DNA from: Callaeas wilsoni
Taxonomy: Eukaryota; Chordata; Aves; Passeriformes; Callaeidae
Direction: 5' to 3'
DNA length: 64,000 nucleotides
Assembly: GCA_013398955.1 (NCBI GenBank)
Contig: VWPU01011692.1
Coordinates: forward strand, 62,001 to 126,000
This document shows, piece after piece, positions 12,201 through 37,890 of the stretch; position 1 is the first letter of the stretch, and each line of letters opens with the position of its first letter. The translations under genes and the position numbers were made by a program. The notes under the pieces were generated by a model. It worked only from the letters and a program-made list of their open reading frames with translations, was not told the DNA's origin and ran no database searches.

Positions 12201-13424
12201 ATCACCTGCTAAGATCTAATTGCAGCCTATAACCAGAGAGACACCCACACTTACTCTTTCCCATACCTTCCATGGATTGCTGCCCTCTGCTCTGGCTCAG
12301 GCACAGTGGCTACAGGGTGACTTGGACAAGACAGAAAGTTCATGTTCTGCAGTGGGTTACACATACCTGTTGTGACCAAAATAACCTCACAGCTGCATCA
12401 AGCAGGATCCTCTGAAGGGTTTCATGTAGTTGGCACTAAAGAAGAAGAAATTTTAGTCTAGTCTTAAAATCATTGTACCAGTATCTTCATTCACAGAGTT
12501 CTGCTTTGGTCTGTTTCCTTATCTATCATGCTTCTTTCTCTTAGCCACTTCAGCTTGTTATGCTCCTTGGTACAGTTCTGACTATGCACTTCCATTAGTC
12601 TGGTATTAATTTTCAGCAATTGTTGGTTCATGTATATGAATTTACATTTCTTAGTCTTTAGAACGTTGGTGTTGGTTCCATTAACTTGAATACTATGGCT
12701 CTTCTTGTGTTTGGTGTCTACCATGAAAAGCCCAGAAGTGCTACACACAGTTTAATCTGATCTGTGGAGACTGGACCATAAGAAAAAGGCATTTTTAGCA
12801 GGCATAAGGAATATTTATAAACTGAACATAGAGAATCAAGTGCAGATGTATTTAAGAAGTTCGGTCTCCAGTGGTTTAAATATAAAACTTGTTGACAGTT
12901 GTAATAACCCTTGTCCAAACTGGGAAAAAGCAGCTCCTGCTGTGAACATGTTTTTACATATAGATGTCTATGATTTTGGATGCTACTGCTGCACCAGAAT
13001 TCATTCCATTGTTTAGGGAATAACCATCATTTTTGGATGGGACCTGGGTCGTTACCACATAGAAAAACATATTTGGTCCCTTTAGCTCAGAGGATTTTTA
13101 CTTTTAGCCTGAACTGACTGATCTGATGAATGAACCAAAGCCCTGTCCCTTAATGGCAATAATAATAAATTTCACCTATATTTATTCAAAAATGTCAAAC
13201 TGGTTTCATCTCGTTTTACTGAGAAGCTACCAGACATTTCTCCCCTCTTCAAAATCTACGCCTTTTTGCCATCGCAAGGATCTCATCTCTTTGAGCTCCA
13301 TGTGGATGTGGTTGGTTTTGATTATTCTTTCACCAGTTCCTCCTGTAGTCTTGTGTTTCACAGCTTCCTCACTACTAAGTATTGTTATACTGTGATAGAC
13401 AGACCTGTTAGATATTGTTGCGTT
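9291..13424. other. Intergenic, no gene recognised
   Basis: A/T-rich, mostly unique-looking sequence. A slightly CpG-richer stretch at 11165-11350 has a 60-codon open frame without recognisable domain. No RNA gene or splice-linked coding run was found. Confidence 0.5.
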
Positions 13425-14078
13425 GCAACAAGTACACAGCCCAAGAAAACTCCCTCTTGGAGAAATGGGAGGACCACAGGTGGCCTTGAGGAGCTCAATA
13501 CTAAAAAAGGAAGCTCACTGCATCCTGGGCTGCATCAAAAGCTGTGTGGCCAGCAGGTTGAGGGAAGTGATTCTGCTCCTCTGCTCTGGTGAGACCTCAC
13601 CTGGGGTGCTTGGGGAGTCCAGTACAAGACAGACATGGAACCATTGGAATGAGTCCAGATGGAGGCCACAAAGTTGATCAGAGGAGATGCAGCACCTCTC
13701 TTATGAAGACAAGCTAAGAATGATGGGGTTGTTCAGCCCAGAGAAGAGAAGACTGTGGAGACATAACAGCACCTCCCAGAATGTAAAGGGGCTACAACAG
13801 AGCGAGAGAGCGACCTTTCACAAGGGCATGGAATGACAGGACAAGGAGGAATGCCTTCAAACTGAAGGAAAGTAGATTTACATTAGATATTAGAAATTCT
13901 TTACTGTGGGAGTAGTGAGGCACTGGAACAGGCTGCCCAGAGAAACTGTGGATACCTGATTCCTGATAGTGTTCAAGGCTGGGCTAGATGCAGCTTTAAG
14001 CAAACTGGTCTAGTGGAAGGTGTCCCTGCCCAACCTTCCAATGTCCCTTCCAACCCAAACCCTTCCATGATTCTGATT
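13425..14078 (+). mobile_element. CR1 LINE, 3' fragment next to the SQLE CpG island
   Basis: Diagnostic CR1 3' blocks are gtgagacctcacctggggtg (13589-13608), the gaggccacaa block (13662) and caggctgcccagagaa (13930). The degenerate tip ccatgattctgattt lies at about 14065-14079. The copy stops about 20 bases before the CpG island, so it is the immediate upstream neighbour of the SQLE promoter. Confidence 0.9.
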
Positions 14079-14304
14079 TCTCCCATGGGTGTTGCTTTCT
14101 TTCGCGTTTCCCGAGCAGAGGCCGCGGCGGTGCCGCCGCCCCGTGCCCTCGGCCTATCACGGCCCCTCAGGGGCCCCGCCCCTCATCCCGTCCCCACGGC
14201 AACCCCGCCCCGCCCTTCGCGTCACATCGCCCGGCGGGCGCGAGCCCCGCCCCCCAGGCGCTCCGGTTGGTCGGCGGCCATAGCGCCATCTCGGCATAGC
14301 GCCG

Positions 14305-14314
14305 CCGATTGGCT
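14305..14314 (-). promoter_or_regulatory. NF-Y (CCAAT) box
   Basis: The + strand reads ccgattggct, so the minus strand reads AGCCAATCGG, a full match to the NF-Y consensus. NF-Y is the usual SREBP partner in sterol genes. Function is inferred. Confidence 0.6.
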
Positions 14315-14717
14315 GGCGCCGCTGAGGCACGGGCGCGCGGTACCCGCGGGGCGGCGGCGGCCGTTACTCATTAGCATGGCCGCGGGGCCGTCCCTCCCGC
14401 GGGCCGCCCCCGCCGTCCGCGCCTATTGCCCCTCGTTCCCTCCCACACTCCCCCATTCCTGCCGCGAGGCGCCGCCGGGCGCCGGGACCGGGCCAGGGAG
14501 GGAGGTAGCGGTACCGCATCTTCTCTCCGTGAGGCGGCCGCGGGGTGCCCTGACGCGGGCAGGTAGAGCAGAGCATCAGCCGCGCCCCCCTGGGCGTGCA
14601 CCGCCCTCCCCCCGCCCCGCGCGGCGCCGCTGCCTCATCCCCGGGCGTGAGGGCTCCGGCTGCATCGCTGCCGCCGGCGGAGGAGAGTCCCGGCACCGAG
14701 CGGGGCTGGGCACGGCG

Positions 14718-14727
14718 GAGGGGTGAC
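14718..14727 (-). promoter_or_regulatory. Candidate sterol regulatory element
   Basis: The + strand gaggggtgac is, on the minus strand, GTCACCCCTC, which matches 8 of 10 positions of the classic SRE-1 ATCACCCCAC. It lies about 315 bases upstream of the start codon and may be inside the 5' UTR. A weaker candidate is atcacggccc at 14156-14165. Confidence 0.35.
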
Positions 14728-15040
14728 CCAGGGGGCGGTGGGACGAGCTCCAGCTCCTCTGGCATCGCGTGTCCGGGAGGGGATTCTCGAGAAGACGTTT
14801 TATGTTCTTCTTTTCCGGTTTCGGAACGTCTGTCCAGGCTCCTGTGGCAGCCTGGCGAGGTGGGGCTTGTTCCTGTTGTGGGGCTCCTTGTTTTTCCATT
14901 GAAATCTCCCCACTTTCCATTGGAAAGGAAATCGTCGCTTTTCTATAGACACATTTTTTCATCCCTTCCACAAAACCCTATTTTCGGCAGGATCCATCGA
15001 CGGTGAAGCTTTGGAGCAACAACAGGGATCAGTGACCCTC

Positions 15041-30275
<15,235 letters not shown>

Positions 30276-30590
30276 AATCCAGGGGAAAATGACTGGAGGA
30301 AAAAAGCATGAAAATCACAATGCCTTCAAAATCTTTGGACATGTACTATTTAATACTGTATTATGTTATCCTCAAAATGCAATTTCCTTGATAAGGTTTT
30401 AACTTAATTTTGGTTTTGTGGTTATATACATATATATTATATGTAAATATTCTTTTCTTTGCAATTTAAGTTCAAAAAGGAGTTAGCTGTTTACAAGGAC
30501 CATAATTAAGTGTTGACGTGGTAGATAATTGCCAGTTTTGACAGAATTTCTTTCCTTGCTTTATGCATTGCTGAGTGCACCACTAATATT

Positions 30591-30596
30591 AATAAA
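30591..30596 (+). terminator. Polyadenylation signal, proximal (SQLE)
   Basis: Canonical aataaa 315 bases after the stop codon. The downstream GT-rich element is weak. Confidence 0.45.
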
Positions 30597-31922
30597 CTGA
30601 GAAGTGAAACCTGTAAACCATATGCTGCTATTATCCTTCATGCTTTTTCTGTTCAGTAGTTCCATAGACTGTATTACTGTGGAAATATTGTAGGATTCTT
30701 GATTTGGTTATTTCATTAGGATTTGCCTCTGTTCTGTTTCAGTTGCAGCTAAGATACTGGTCTATTGAGACTTAAAAGGACACTGTAAAGGATGTGAGAT
30801 CTTGATGTGTCACTGTATCTTTAATTTCAGTTACTGTTGCAAGTGCCATGTTGCTCGTCTGAATTCCTTCTTTACACCAGAATTCATTTTAACAAGTAAT
30901 AACCAAATATTTGCTTTGTTGGCTACTGCAGTGCACTCAGGTAGTGAAAGCACATGTTTTTGAAAATTTCTTCCTATCTCACTTCCTTTGAAAACCTTGA
31001 AAGTTTGGGGTTGTTTTGCTCGGTGTTTGTGCAACTGGAGTTTAACACTGCCATGAACTGAAGCACAGCAACAAACTGTATCCACTGAAACAAATTCAGT
31101 CCAGGCTATTTCCAGTAGAGAGTAAAGTAATCTTTAATATTACTTCTGAAAATTAATGAAAAGCACCATGAAAGTGTCCTTTTAATACTTGGAGTGTGGT
31201 GGGATTATTTTTCCTGTAGGAATTACTGCATGCTACTAAAGAGTTCATGTCTATTCCTATTGGTCACTATTCCTCTCAATGTTCTTGTTATCAGTGTGAT
31301 TTCCTTTGCTCTTGTGCATCTGCATTTTCTCTACCTTTCTTATGATTGGTTTGGGTATCACTGTATGGCTCTGCTCTTTTGGCTTGCCTAAACAATCACA
31401 CGTGGGTGCAGCCAACAGTCTGGAGAGCAATTACAGGTTTTGTTCTTCTGTACTGGTGAAACTGTGACTCTACCTTGAAAATGACAGATTGCATAAGCTG
31501 TGTATAAACATACATTTTATCTTGGACTGTGAAAAAAATCTGTGGAGAGACTTTATTTAATATTTTATTTGATGGATATGTCAAATGACTTTTTCTTTTC
31601 CAGAAGCAAAAGTATGTATATTTTTCTAACCATGATCACTTTTGATACCCTCTTGAAATTACACTCATCATGAATATGTCTATGTTGAAACTTTAGGGTA
31701 AAGTACTAATATTTTCAAATATCATTATATATGGTAACTAAATTATGCCCCTTTAAGGGTACACAAAGTTTGCAGAATTTATACAAGTGTTTTCAAAATT
31801 TGTGACAATTTTGAAAATATTGATTAATTTTACATTTTTTATTTTTTTATATTATTTGCAGTCAGTCTCTTTAAAGTCTGGATAAAAAGTCCTGAGCCAA
31901 ATACACATCCTCAGCTTACGTA

Positions 31923-31928
31923 AATAAA
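31923..31928 (+). terminator. Polyadenylation signal, distal (SQLE)
   Basis: Canonical aataaa followed by a strong GT-rich downstream element. Confidence 0.5.
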
Positions 31929-31945
31929 ATTATTATATCTGTAGA

Positions 31946-32993
31946 TTATTTTTGTTGTGTGTCTCTGGTTAAAGAGTTTTGTAAAATTCTGTTTATCTGC
32001 TTAAATTTACATATATATGTAAGCAGTTTTTTCCTTTCTTGTCCTGAATTTGGCTAAGTGTCTTGATGATCAGGGTAGCAATCATTTACTGAAAATTGCT
32101 TCAAAATCTTGTCTGTGTGTGTGTGTAAGAAGGGTCACCCTGAAAATGTGACCATGAAAGGGCTACGTGCCTTGTCCTCAGGACAAGAGGAAGGGCTTAC
32201 TTTGAAGTATCAAAGAGTGGGTTTGTTGGGATGCAAGGCAACACAGGCGGTGGGCTTCTGGCTGAGATTACTGATGAGCTGTTCTTTAGCAGTGTTGGCT
32301 GGGTGCCTACTCCAGCTGCTTGGTGGCCCACAGGCTCTGCCCCAGAGAAGAGCTGCAGGGCAGAATTTCAGGCTGTGTTCTGTAGTCCCTGACTGCAGTT
32401 ATTTACTCATGGATGCAGAGGGATGCTGGGGGAGTGGAGGAGAAGTCATGAAAAAAGCAGTTCTTGGGTCAGCTGAGACTAAGAAGAGTAAAGCTGGCAG
32501 TGAGTGAGTAATGTCCGTAGGTAAAATGGCCAAAATGGAATCCAACAGCAGCTAGTGCTAAGCCACAGCATGCAGCAGCTGGTCTGTAAGAATCCTGATT
32601 TTCATTTTTTATACCTATATGCTGCAAAGTAAAGCAACATGTCAGGAAGGTTTTGTCACAGTTGTGATTCAGAATCTGAGAGGAGCAGAGTGCACGCATA
32701 TTTTGTGCAACTTTTGAGTTGTCTATATCTTTTCTAACTCTGAAGAGATTAATTCAAAGGATTTCTACACTTCAACATTTATAATGGCATTAATGTACTG
32801 TTAGGTAAATGTTGTGGGCATAAGGAGGTATGTGTTGTGTGATGTGGTTATCCCTCTGTTCCAGGACTGGTGCAGCTGCAGCTGCTGGAGAGAGTAGAGG
32901 GAGCAAGAGAAGTAGCTACATAGTAGTGAGTTTGTAGATGTTCATATGGCGCAGGAGTATGAAAACTTGCTTGTAGTGGAAAGAGGAGACAGT
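31946..32993. other. Intergenic, no gene recognised
   Basis: A short (gt)n tract lies at about 32111-32126. A 132-codon open frame at 32109-32507 has no recognisable domain. Confidence 0.5.
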
Positions 32994-33515
32994 ATCATGG
33001 AATCATAGAATCATTAAAGTTGGAAAACACCGCCAAGATCATCAAGTCCATGCTTTGACTGAACACTACCATGTCGACTAAACCATAGCACTAAATGCCA
33101 TTTCTGCTTGTTTCTTGAACACTTCCAGGGGTGGTGAGCCCACACTTGCCTGAGCAGCCCATTCCAATGCATAACCACCCTTTCAGTGAAGAAACTCTTC
33201 CTCAATGTACAACATGAACCTCCCCTGGCACAGCCTGAGGCCATTTCCTCTTGTCCTGTCGCTGATTGCCTGGGAGAGGAGACAGACCCCGACCTGGCTA
33301 CAGCCTACTTTCAGGCAGTTGTAGAGAGTGATAAGGTCCCTTCTGAGCCTCCTTTTCTCCAAGCTAAACAACCCCTCTTCCCTCAGCAGCTCCTCACAAG
33401 ATTTGTGCTCCAGACCCTTCCCCAGCTCCATTGTCCTTCTCCAGACATGCTCCAGCCCCTCAATGTCCTTCTTGTAGTGAGGGGCCCAAGACTGGACACA
33501 GGATTCAGCTGCTGC
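32994..33515 (-). mobile_element. CR1 LINE, 3' fragment
   Basis: The + strand starts atcatggaatcatagaatca and runs through cctcccctggcacagcctga (33221-33240), a cttttctccaagctaaacaa block and a ctccagacatgctccagccc block. It is a well-preserved minus-strand CR1 3' end of about 520 bases. Confidence 0.92.
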
Positions 33516-34049
33516 ACTGCAGAATGGCTAGATGGGAAACGTGTGTGGAGCATGCTGCCTTTCCATGTGTAAATTGTGACCTGTGCTACTTCAAAGGCTG
33601 CTCACATCCCCTAAAACCTCTGTGTGATGTTTGCTGTAACACTGTTGATGCTCACAGGTTGTTTTGTGTCAGTAGGGCATTAATTTACTGTTGGCTCATA
33701 GCCCTTGTACATACTGCTCTCTGAAACCAGCTTATGTATTCTGGACAAAAGCGAAATCCGTTCACTCCAGAATAAATATGGGCAGTTGATAAATTATTCA
33801 TCCTGAAATTCTGGCTTGCTCAGCATGACACATGGAAAATAGTGTCAGCAGTTCCTAAATTGTTCCCTGTGAAGCTCCAAAGAGCTGCACAAGATCCTGT
33901 GCTGTGCAGAGTGAACAGAGGCATGACACAGTTTGCTGAGACAATATTATTCAAGGTACTGACAGCAAAAACCGACAGGGTATTTTAAATGGTAACTGAA
34001 ATCCGCTCTTAATATAAGCAAAGTAACATAAATAGGAAAAATAATCCTG

Positions 34050-37000
34050 ATCAGAGAATAATTTGTTTGGAAGGGATGTTTAAATTTCATCTACTCCAAT
34101 GCCACCGCAAGGAGCAAGGACATTTTCAGCTAGATGAGATTGCCCAGACCCCTGTCCAGCATGATCCTGAAAGTTTGCAGGGTTGGGTATCTAACATCTA
34201 TCTCTGTGGGCAACATTTTCCAGTGTTTTAACACCCTCATTGTAAAAACTTCTTCTTAAAGCTAGTATAAATCAACTCTTTTTCAATTTAAAACCATTGT
34301 CCCTTGTTCTATGGCAACAGGTCCTGCTGAAAAGTTTGTCCCCATCCTTCTTATAGAACATGGTCAAGTACTGGAAGGCCTCAATAAGGTCTCTCTGAGA
34401 GAGAGCGTTCTCTTTTCCAGGCTGAACAACTTTCTTACCCTGTTTTCATAGGAGACTTTTTTCATCCTCTAATCATCTTCAAGGCCCTCCTCTGGCCCTG
34501 ATTTAACAGGTCTGTGTTGTCCTTCCTGTGCTGGGCATCCCAGAGCTGGATGCAGTTCTCCAGGTGGGGTCTCACAAGAGCAGAGCAAAAGGGGACAATC
34601 ATGTCCCTTGCTCTGGTGGCCCTGCCGCTTTTGATGCAGCCCAGGATACAATTGGCTTTCTGGCTGTGAGTGCACATTGCTGGGTCACAGCCGGACTCCC
34701 ATCCACCAGCACCCTGGAGTCCTTCTTGGCAGGGCTGCTCTAGAGCCATTTGTTCCCCAGCCTTTATAAATACTGGGAGTTTCCTCAACACACACGCAGG
34801 ACCTTGCATTTGGCCTTGTTGAACCTCATGAGGTTTTCATGGGCCCAGTCCTCAAGTCTGTCAGGGTCCCTCTGGATGGCATCCTGTCCCTCAGGTGTGT
34901 CAACTGCACCACTCAGCTTGGTCTTATCAGCAAACTTGGCTGAGGGTGCACTTGATCTCTGTGTCATTGATAAAGATATTAAACAGTATTGGTACCAATA
35001 CAGACCCCTGAGAGACACCACTCATCACTATCTCTATATGGACATTGAGCCATTGACCACTACCCTCTGGATGTGACCATTGAACTAGTTCCTTATTCAC
35101 AGAACAGTCCCCCCACCCAATCCATATCTCTCCAATTTAGAAAGGATGTAGTGGGGTACCTTGTCAAAGGCCTTACAGAAGTCCAGAGAGCTGACATCTG
35201 TAACCCTTCCCTTGTCCACACATGAACGCACCCCATCACAGAAGGCCACTGGGTTGGTCAGTGAGGACTTGTCCTTGGTGAAGCCATTCTGGCTGTCCTG
35301 AATCACGTTCCTGTTCTCCCTGTTCTCCATGTACTTTAGCACAGCTTCTAGGGGGATCTGCTCCATAGTGTTCCCAGGCTGACAGGTCAGTAGCTCCCAG
35401 GGTCCTCCTTTCTGCCCTTTTAAAAAATGGGTATATTTCCCCTTTTCCAGTCATACGGGAATTCACCTGACTGCCATGACTTTTTGGATATCATGGAGAG
35501 TATCTTGGCAACTACATCAGCTAATTCCCTCAGGACTCTGGGATGCATCTTGTTGGGTCCTATAGCCTTCTCTGTGTTCAGGCTCCTCAGGTTCCTCACA
35601 AACCTGATCTTCTCTTGCAGTCAGAATCACTTTGTTGCCTCAGTTCCCATCCTGCTGTCCATCCACTTGAGAGGTATGGAAGAGAGGTTTCCATTGAAGA
35701 CGGAGGTAAAATTTGTTGAGTACCTCAGCCTTCTCCTCATCCCTTGTTACCAGCTTCATGGCCTTGCTTCTTTGTTTGACCTTCCTTTTCAAACCTGTAA
35801 AAGTCCTTCTTGTTATTCTTTGAGTCTTGCCAGATTCAGTTTCCAGCTGTGCCTTGGCCTTCCTCACCCCACGCCTACACAACCAAACCTCATCCCTACA
35901 CTTTCCCCAGGTTACCTGTCCTTGTTTCCACTGCCTGTTCATTTGCTTCTTGCCTGTAGTTTGACCAGCAGGTCCCTACTCAGCCATGCCAGTCTTTTGC
36001 CCTCCTCGCCTGATTTCTTGCTCCTGGAGATCAAGAGCTCTTGCACTCTATGGAAAGCATCCTTAAAGATCTGCCAGCTCTGTTCTGCTGCCTTGTTCCA
36101 GAGGGCAGTTTCCAGGGGGTCCTAGTGTCCCTAAAATTCATGGTCTTGATTTTACTCTTTGCCCGACCCATATCCCTCAGGAGCGTGAACTTCACCACTG
36201 CATGATCACTGCAGCCCAGGCTGCCTCCAATCTTGATGGCCCAGATTAGCTCACTTCGTTCGTGACCATCAGGTCCAGTATTGTATCCCGTCTGGCAGGG
36301 CTGGCTCAAGAAGTTGCCCTCCGTGCATTCCAAGATTCTTCTGCATTGCTTGCAGCTCACTGTGCTACTTTCTCAGTAGATGTTGGGGTGGTTGAAGTCC
36401 CCCAGAAGGACAAGAGCCTGTGAGTGCAATGCCTCCTGCAGCTGGAGCAGGAAGGCTTTGTCAGCTGGCTCCCCTTCAGCAGGTAGCCTTTAGTGACACC
36501 AACCACCAGGTTCCCATCTCGATAGCTGCACTCCAGTCAAGGGATCTGCCCCACCAAGTTTCAGCAATGGCAAGTAGGTCACAGCTTTCTAACAGCACGG
36601 TGGCTTCCAGTTCATGTTTGTTGTGTGCATTGGCGTAGAGGCCCTTCGGCTGGGCCATCAGCTGTGTCACCTTCTTAGAGGGGCACTCCTTAATTCCTTT
36701 GAGGTATTTCACTGGTGTTTCCCTGATTGCTTCTATTATCCCAGGTGTCCCTGGCTCACCTCCATAAGACTTACAGTGTTCTCCAATGTGGTCAACACCT
36801 CTAGAGCCACTTGTCTGAGGGCCCTCACTACCACTCTGTCCCTTTAACCTTGGTGTGTCCTCCCACAGCTTGTCATGGGCAAGCCTGCCATTATCCCTCT
36901 TCCCTGGCATGTCTAGTTTCAAGCTCTATCAATGAGCTCCACTGGCTCCTGAGCAAAGAACCTCTTCTCCTTTTGAGAAAGGTGAATCTCATCTAATGCC

Positions 37001-37890
37001 AGCAAGCCTGGTGCCATGTAAGCCATCCCATTGTCAAAGAAACAAAAATTCTGGCAGTGACACCAGCCACAGAGCCACGAATTAGATTGGGTCCATCTGT
37101 TTCTTACCGTTGCGAGCAACTGGAAGGATAGAGGAAAAAATTATGTGCTCCACGTTCCCTTACCAACCAAGCCAGGGTGCTGGGATGACCCTTTGACTGG
37201 GATGTTGCGGCTCCATTGCCACCCACATGGAAGAGCAGTAATGGGTAATAGAGCTATGCCAGGTTAGGAAATTTCCTGGAGTTGTCCTGGATCTGGGCCC
37301 CAGGGAGGCATCAGAATTCCCTAAAAGGAGCATTTATCCAGCATATTAGACCCTCTGTTCCCCTTAGAAAGGAATCACCTGCAACTACAATCCATCTTTC
37401 CTTCCTCACGGAGGTGGTTGTGATGTCTGGTTTAGGCCTTTCTGACCCTGTCAACACCTCTGGTATAGGTGGACCTTCATCCTCATCACATGTTGAGTGT
37501 CATTCCACCTCTAGATCCTCATATATATTGTACAGAGGCAGCTGGGAGAGTGAGGTGGGCAGAGAGGGATTTCATCTGCTGCCCAAGTGAGGACTTTACT
37601 TTTTATCCTTTACTCCTTTCTTTGGAGCTACTGCTTTCTGCCTGCTGGGGGGAGGATACAGGAGATCCTTGATCATATGCTTTTTCTGGTGGTTGTTCTG
37701 GTCTCAGGGAGACAGGTTCTTCCAGTCTGTCTCCTTCTCAGACTCCCTGATGCTCCTTAACCATCCTGCTTCCTCTCTTTAGCTGCTCCACCAGGCTGAG
37801 CAGATCATCCACCCGGTCACACAGCTGCTGTTTGTGCTGCTGTCAAATACCAGTGATGATGGTGGAACCCAACTGAGAGCATCCTGAAGT
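34050..37890 (-). mobile_element. CR1 LINE, near full length, inactivated
   Basis: On the minus strand, from right to left: a coiled-coil-like ORF1 start region (about 37900-37700, encoding an EQL/SEKE-rich stretch); the apurinic endonuclease start of ORF2 (about 36650-36480, LLAIAETWWG); reverse-transcriptase motifs (about 35260-35100, [14 protein letters not shown]); and the ORF2 C-terminus (about 34690-34470, QKANCILGCIKSG). The 3' UTR reaches about 34050. Frames are interrupted many times, so it cannot encode active protein. Its + strand open frame of 232 codons (35427-36125) is an antisense shadow. Confidence 0.88.

Larger units (their letters stand above)
14098..14790 (+). promoter_or_regulatory. 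SQLE: CpG-island promoter of SQLE
   Basis: About 690 bases of very CpG-dense sequence directly upstream of the first coding exon of SQLE. It carries at least three GC boxes (14174-14182, 14203-14215, 14245-14255), an NF-Y CCAAT box and a sterol-regulatory-element-like site. SQLE in mammals is driven by SREBP-2 together with NF-Y and Sp1, so the content fits. The transcription start cannot be fixed from sequence. A TATA box is not evident. Confidence 0.85.
30276..31945 (+). other. SQLE: SQLE 3' UTR with two possible polyadenylation sites
   Basis: The proximal aataaa is at 30591-30596. A distal aataaa at 31923-31928 is followed within about 25 bases by a GT-rich stretch (ttttgttgtgtgtctctgg), typical of an efficient cleavage site. 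The end point is inferred from the distal signal. Confidence 0.5.

Noticed and set aside
14013..14726. Open frame of 237 codons on the + strand
   Set aside because: It is the translation of the CR1 end and the CpG island; Pro/Arg/Ala-rich, no domain, explained by GC content.
14364..14971. Minus-strand open frames of 131-133 codons
   Set aside because: Shadows of the CpG island; long stop-free frames are expected in GC-rich DNA.
32109..32507. Open frame of 132 codons starting in a (gt)n tract
   Set aside because: Begins in a microsatellite and shows no domain.
35427..36125. Open frame of 232 codons on the + strand
   Set aside because: Antisense to the CR1 ORF2 region; composition follows the complementary coding strand.
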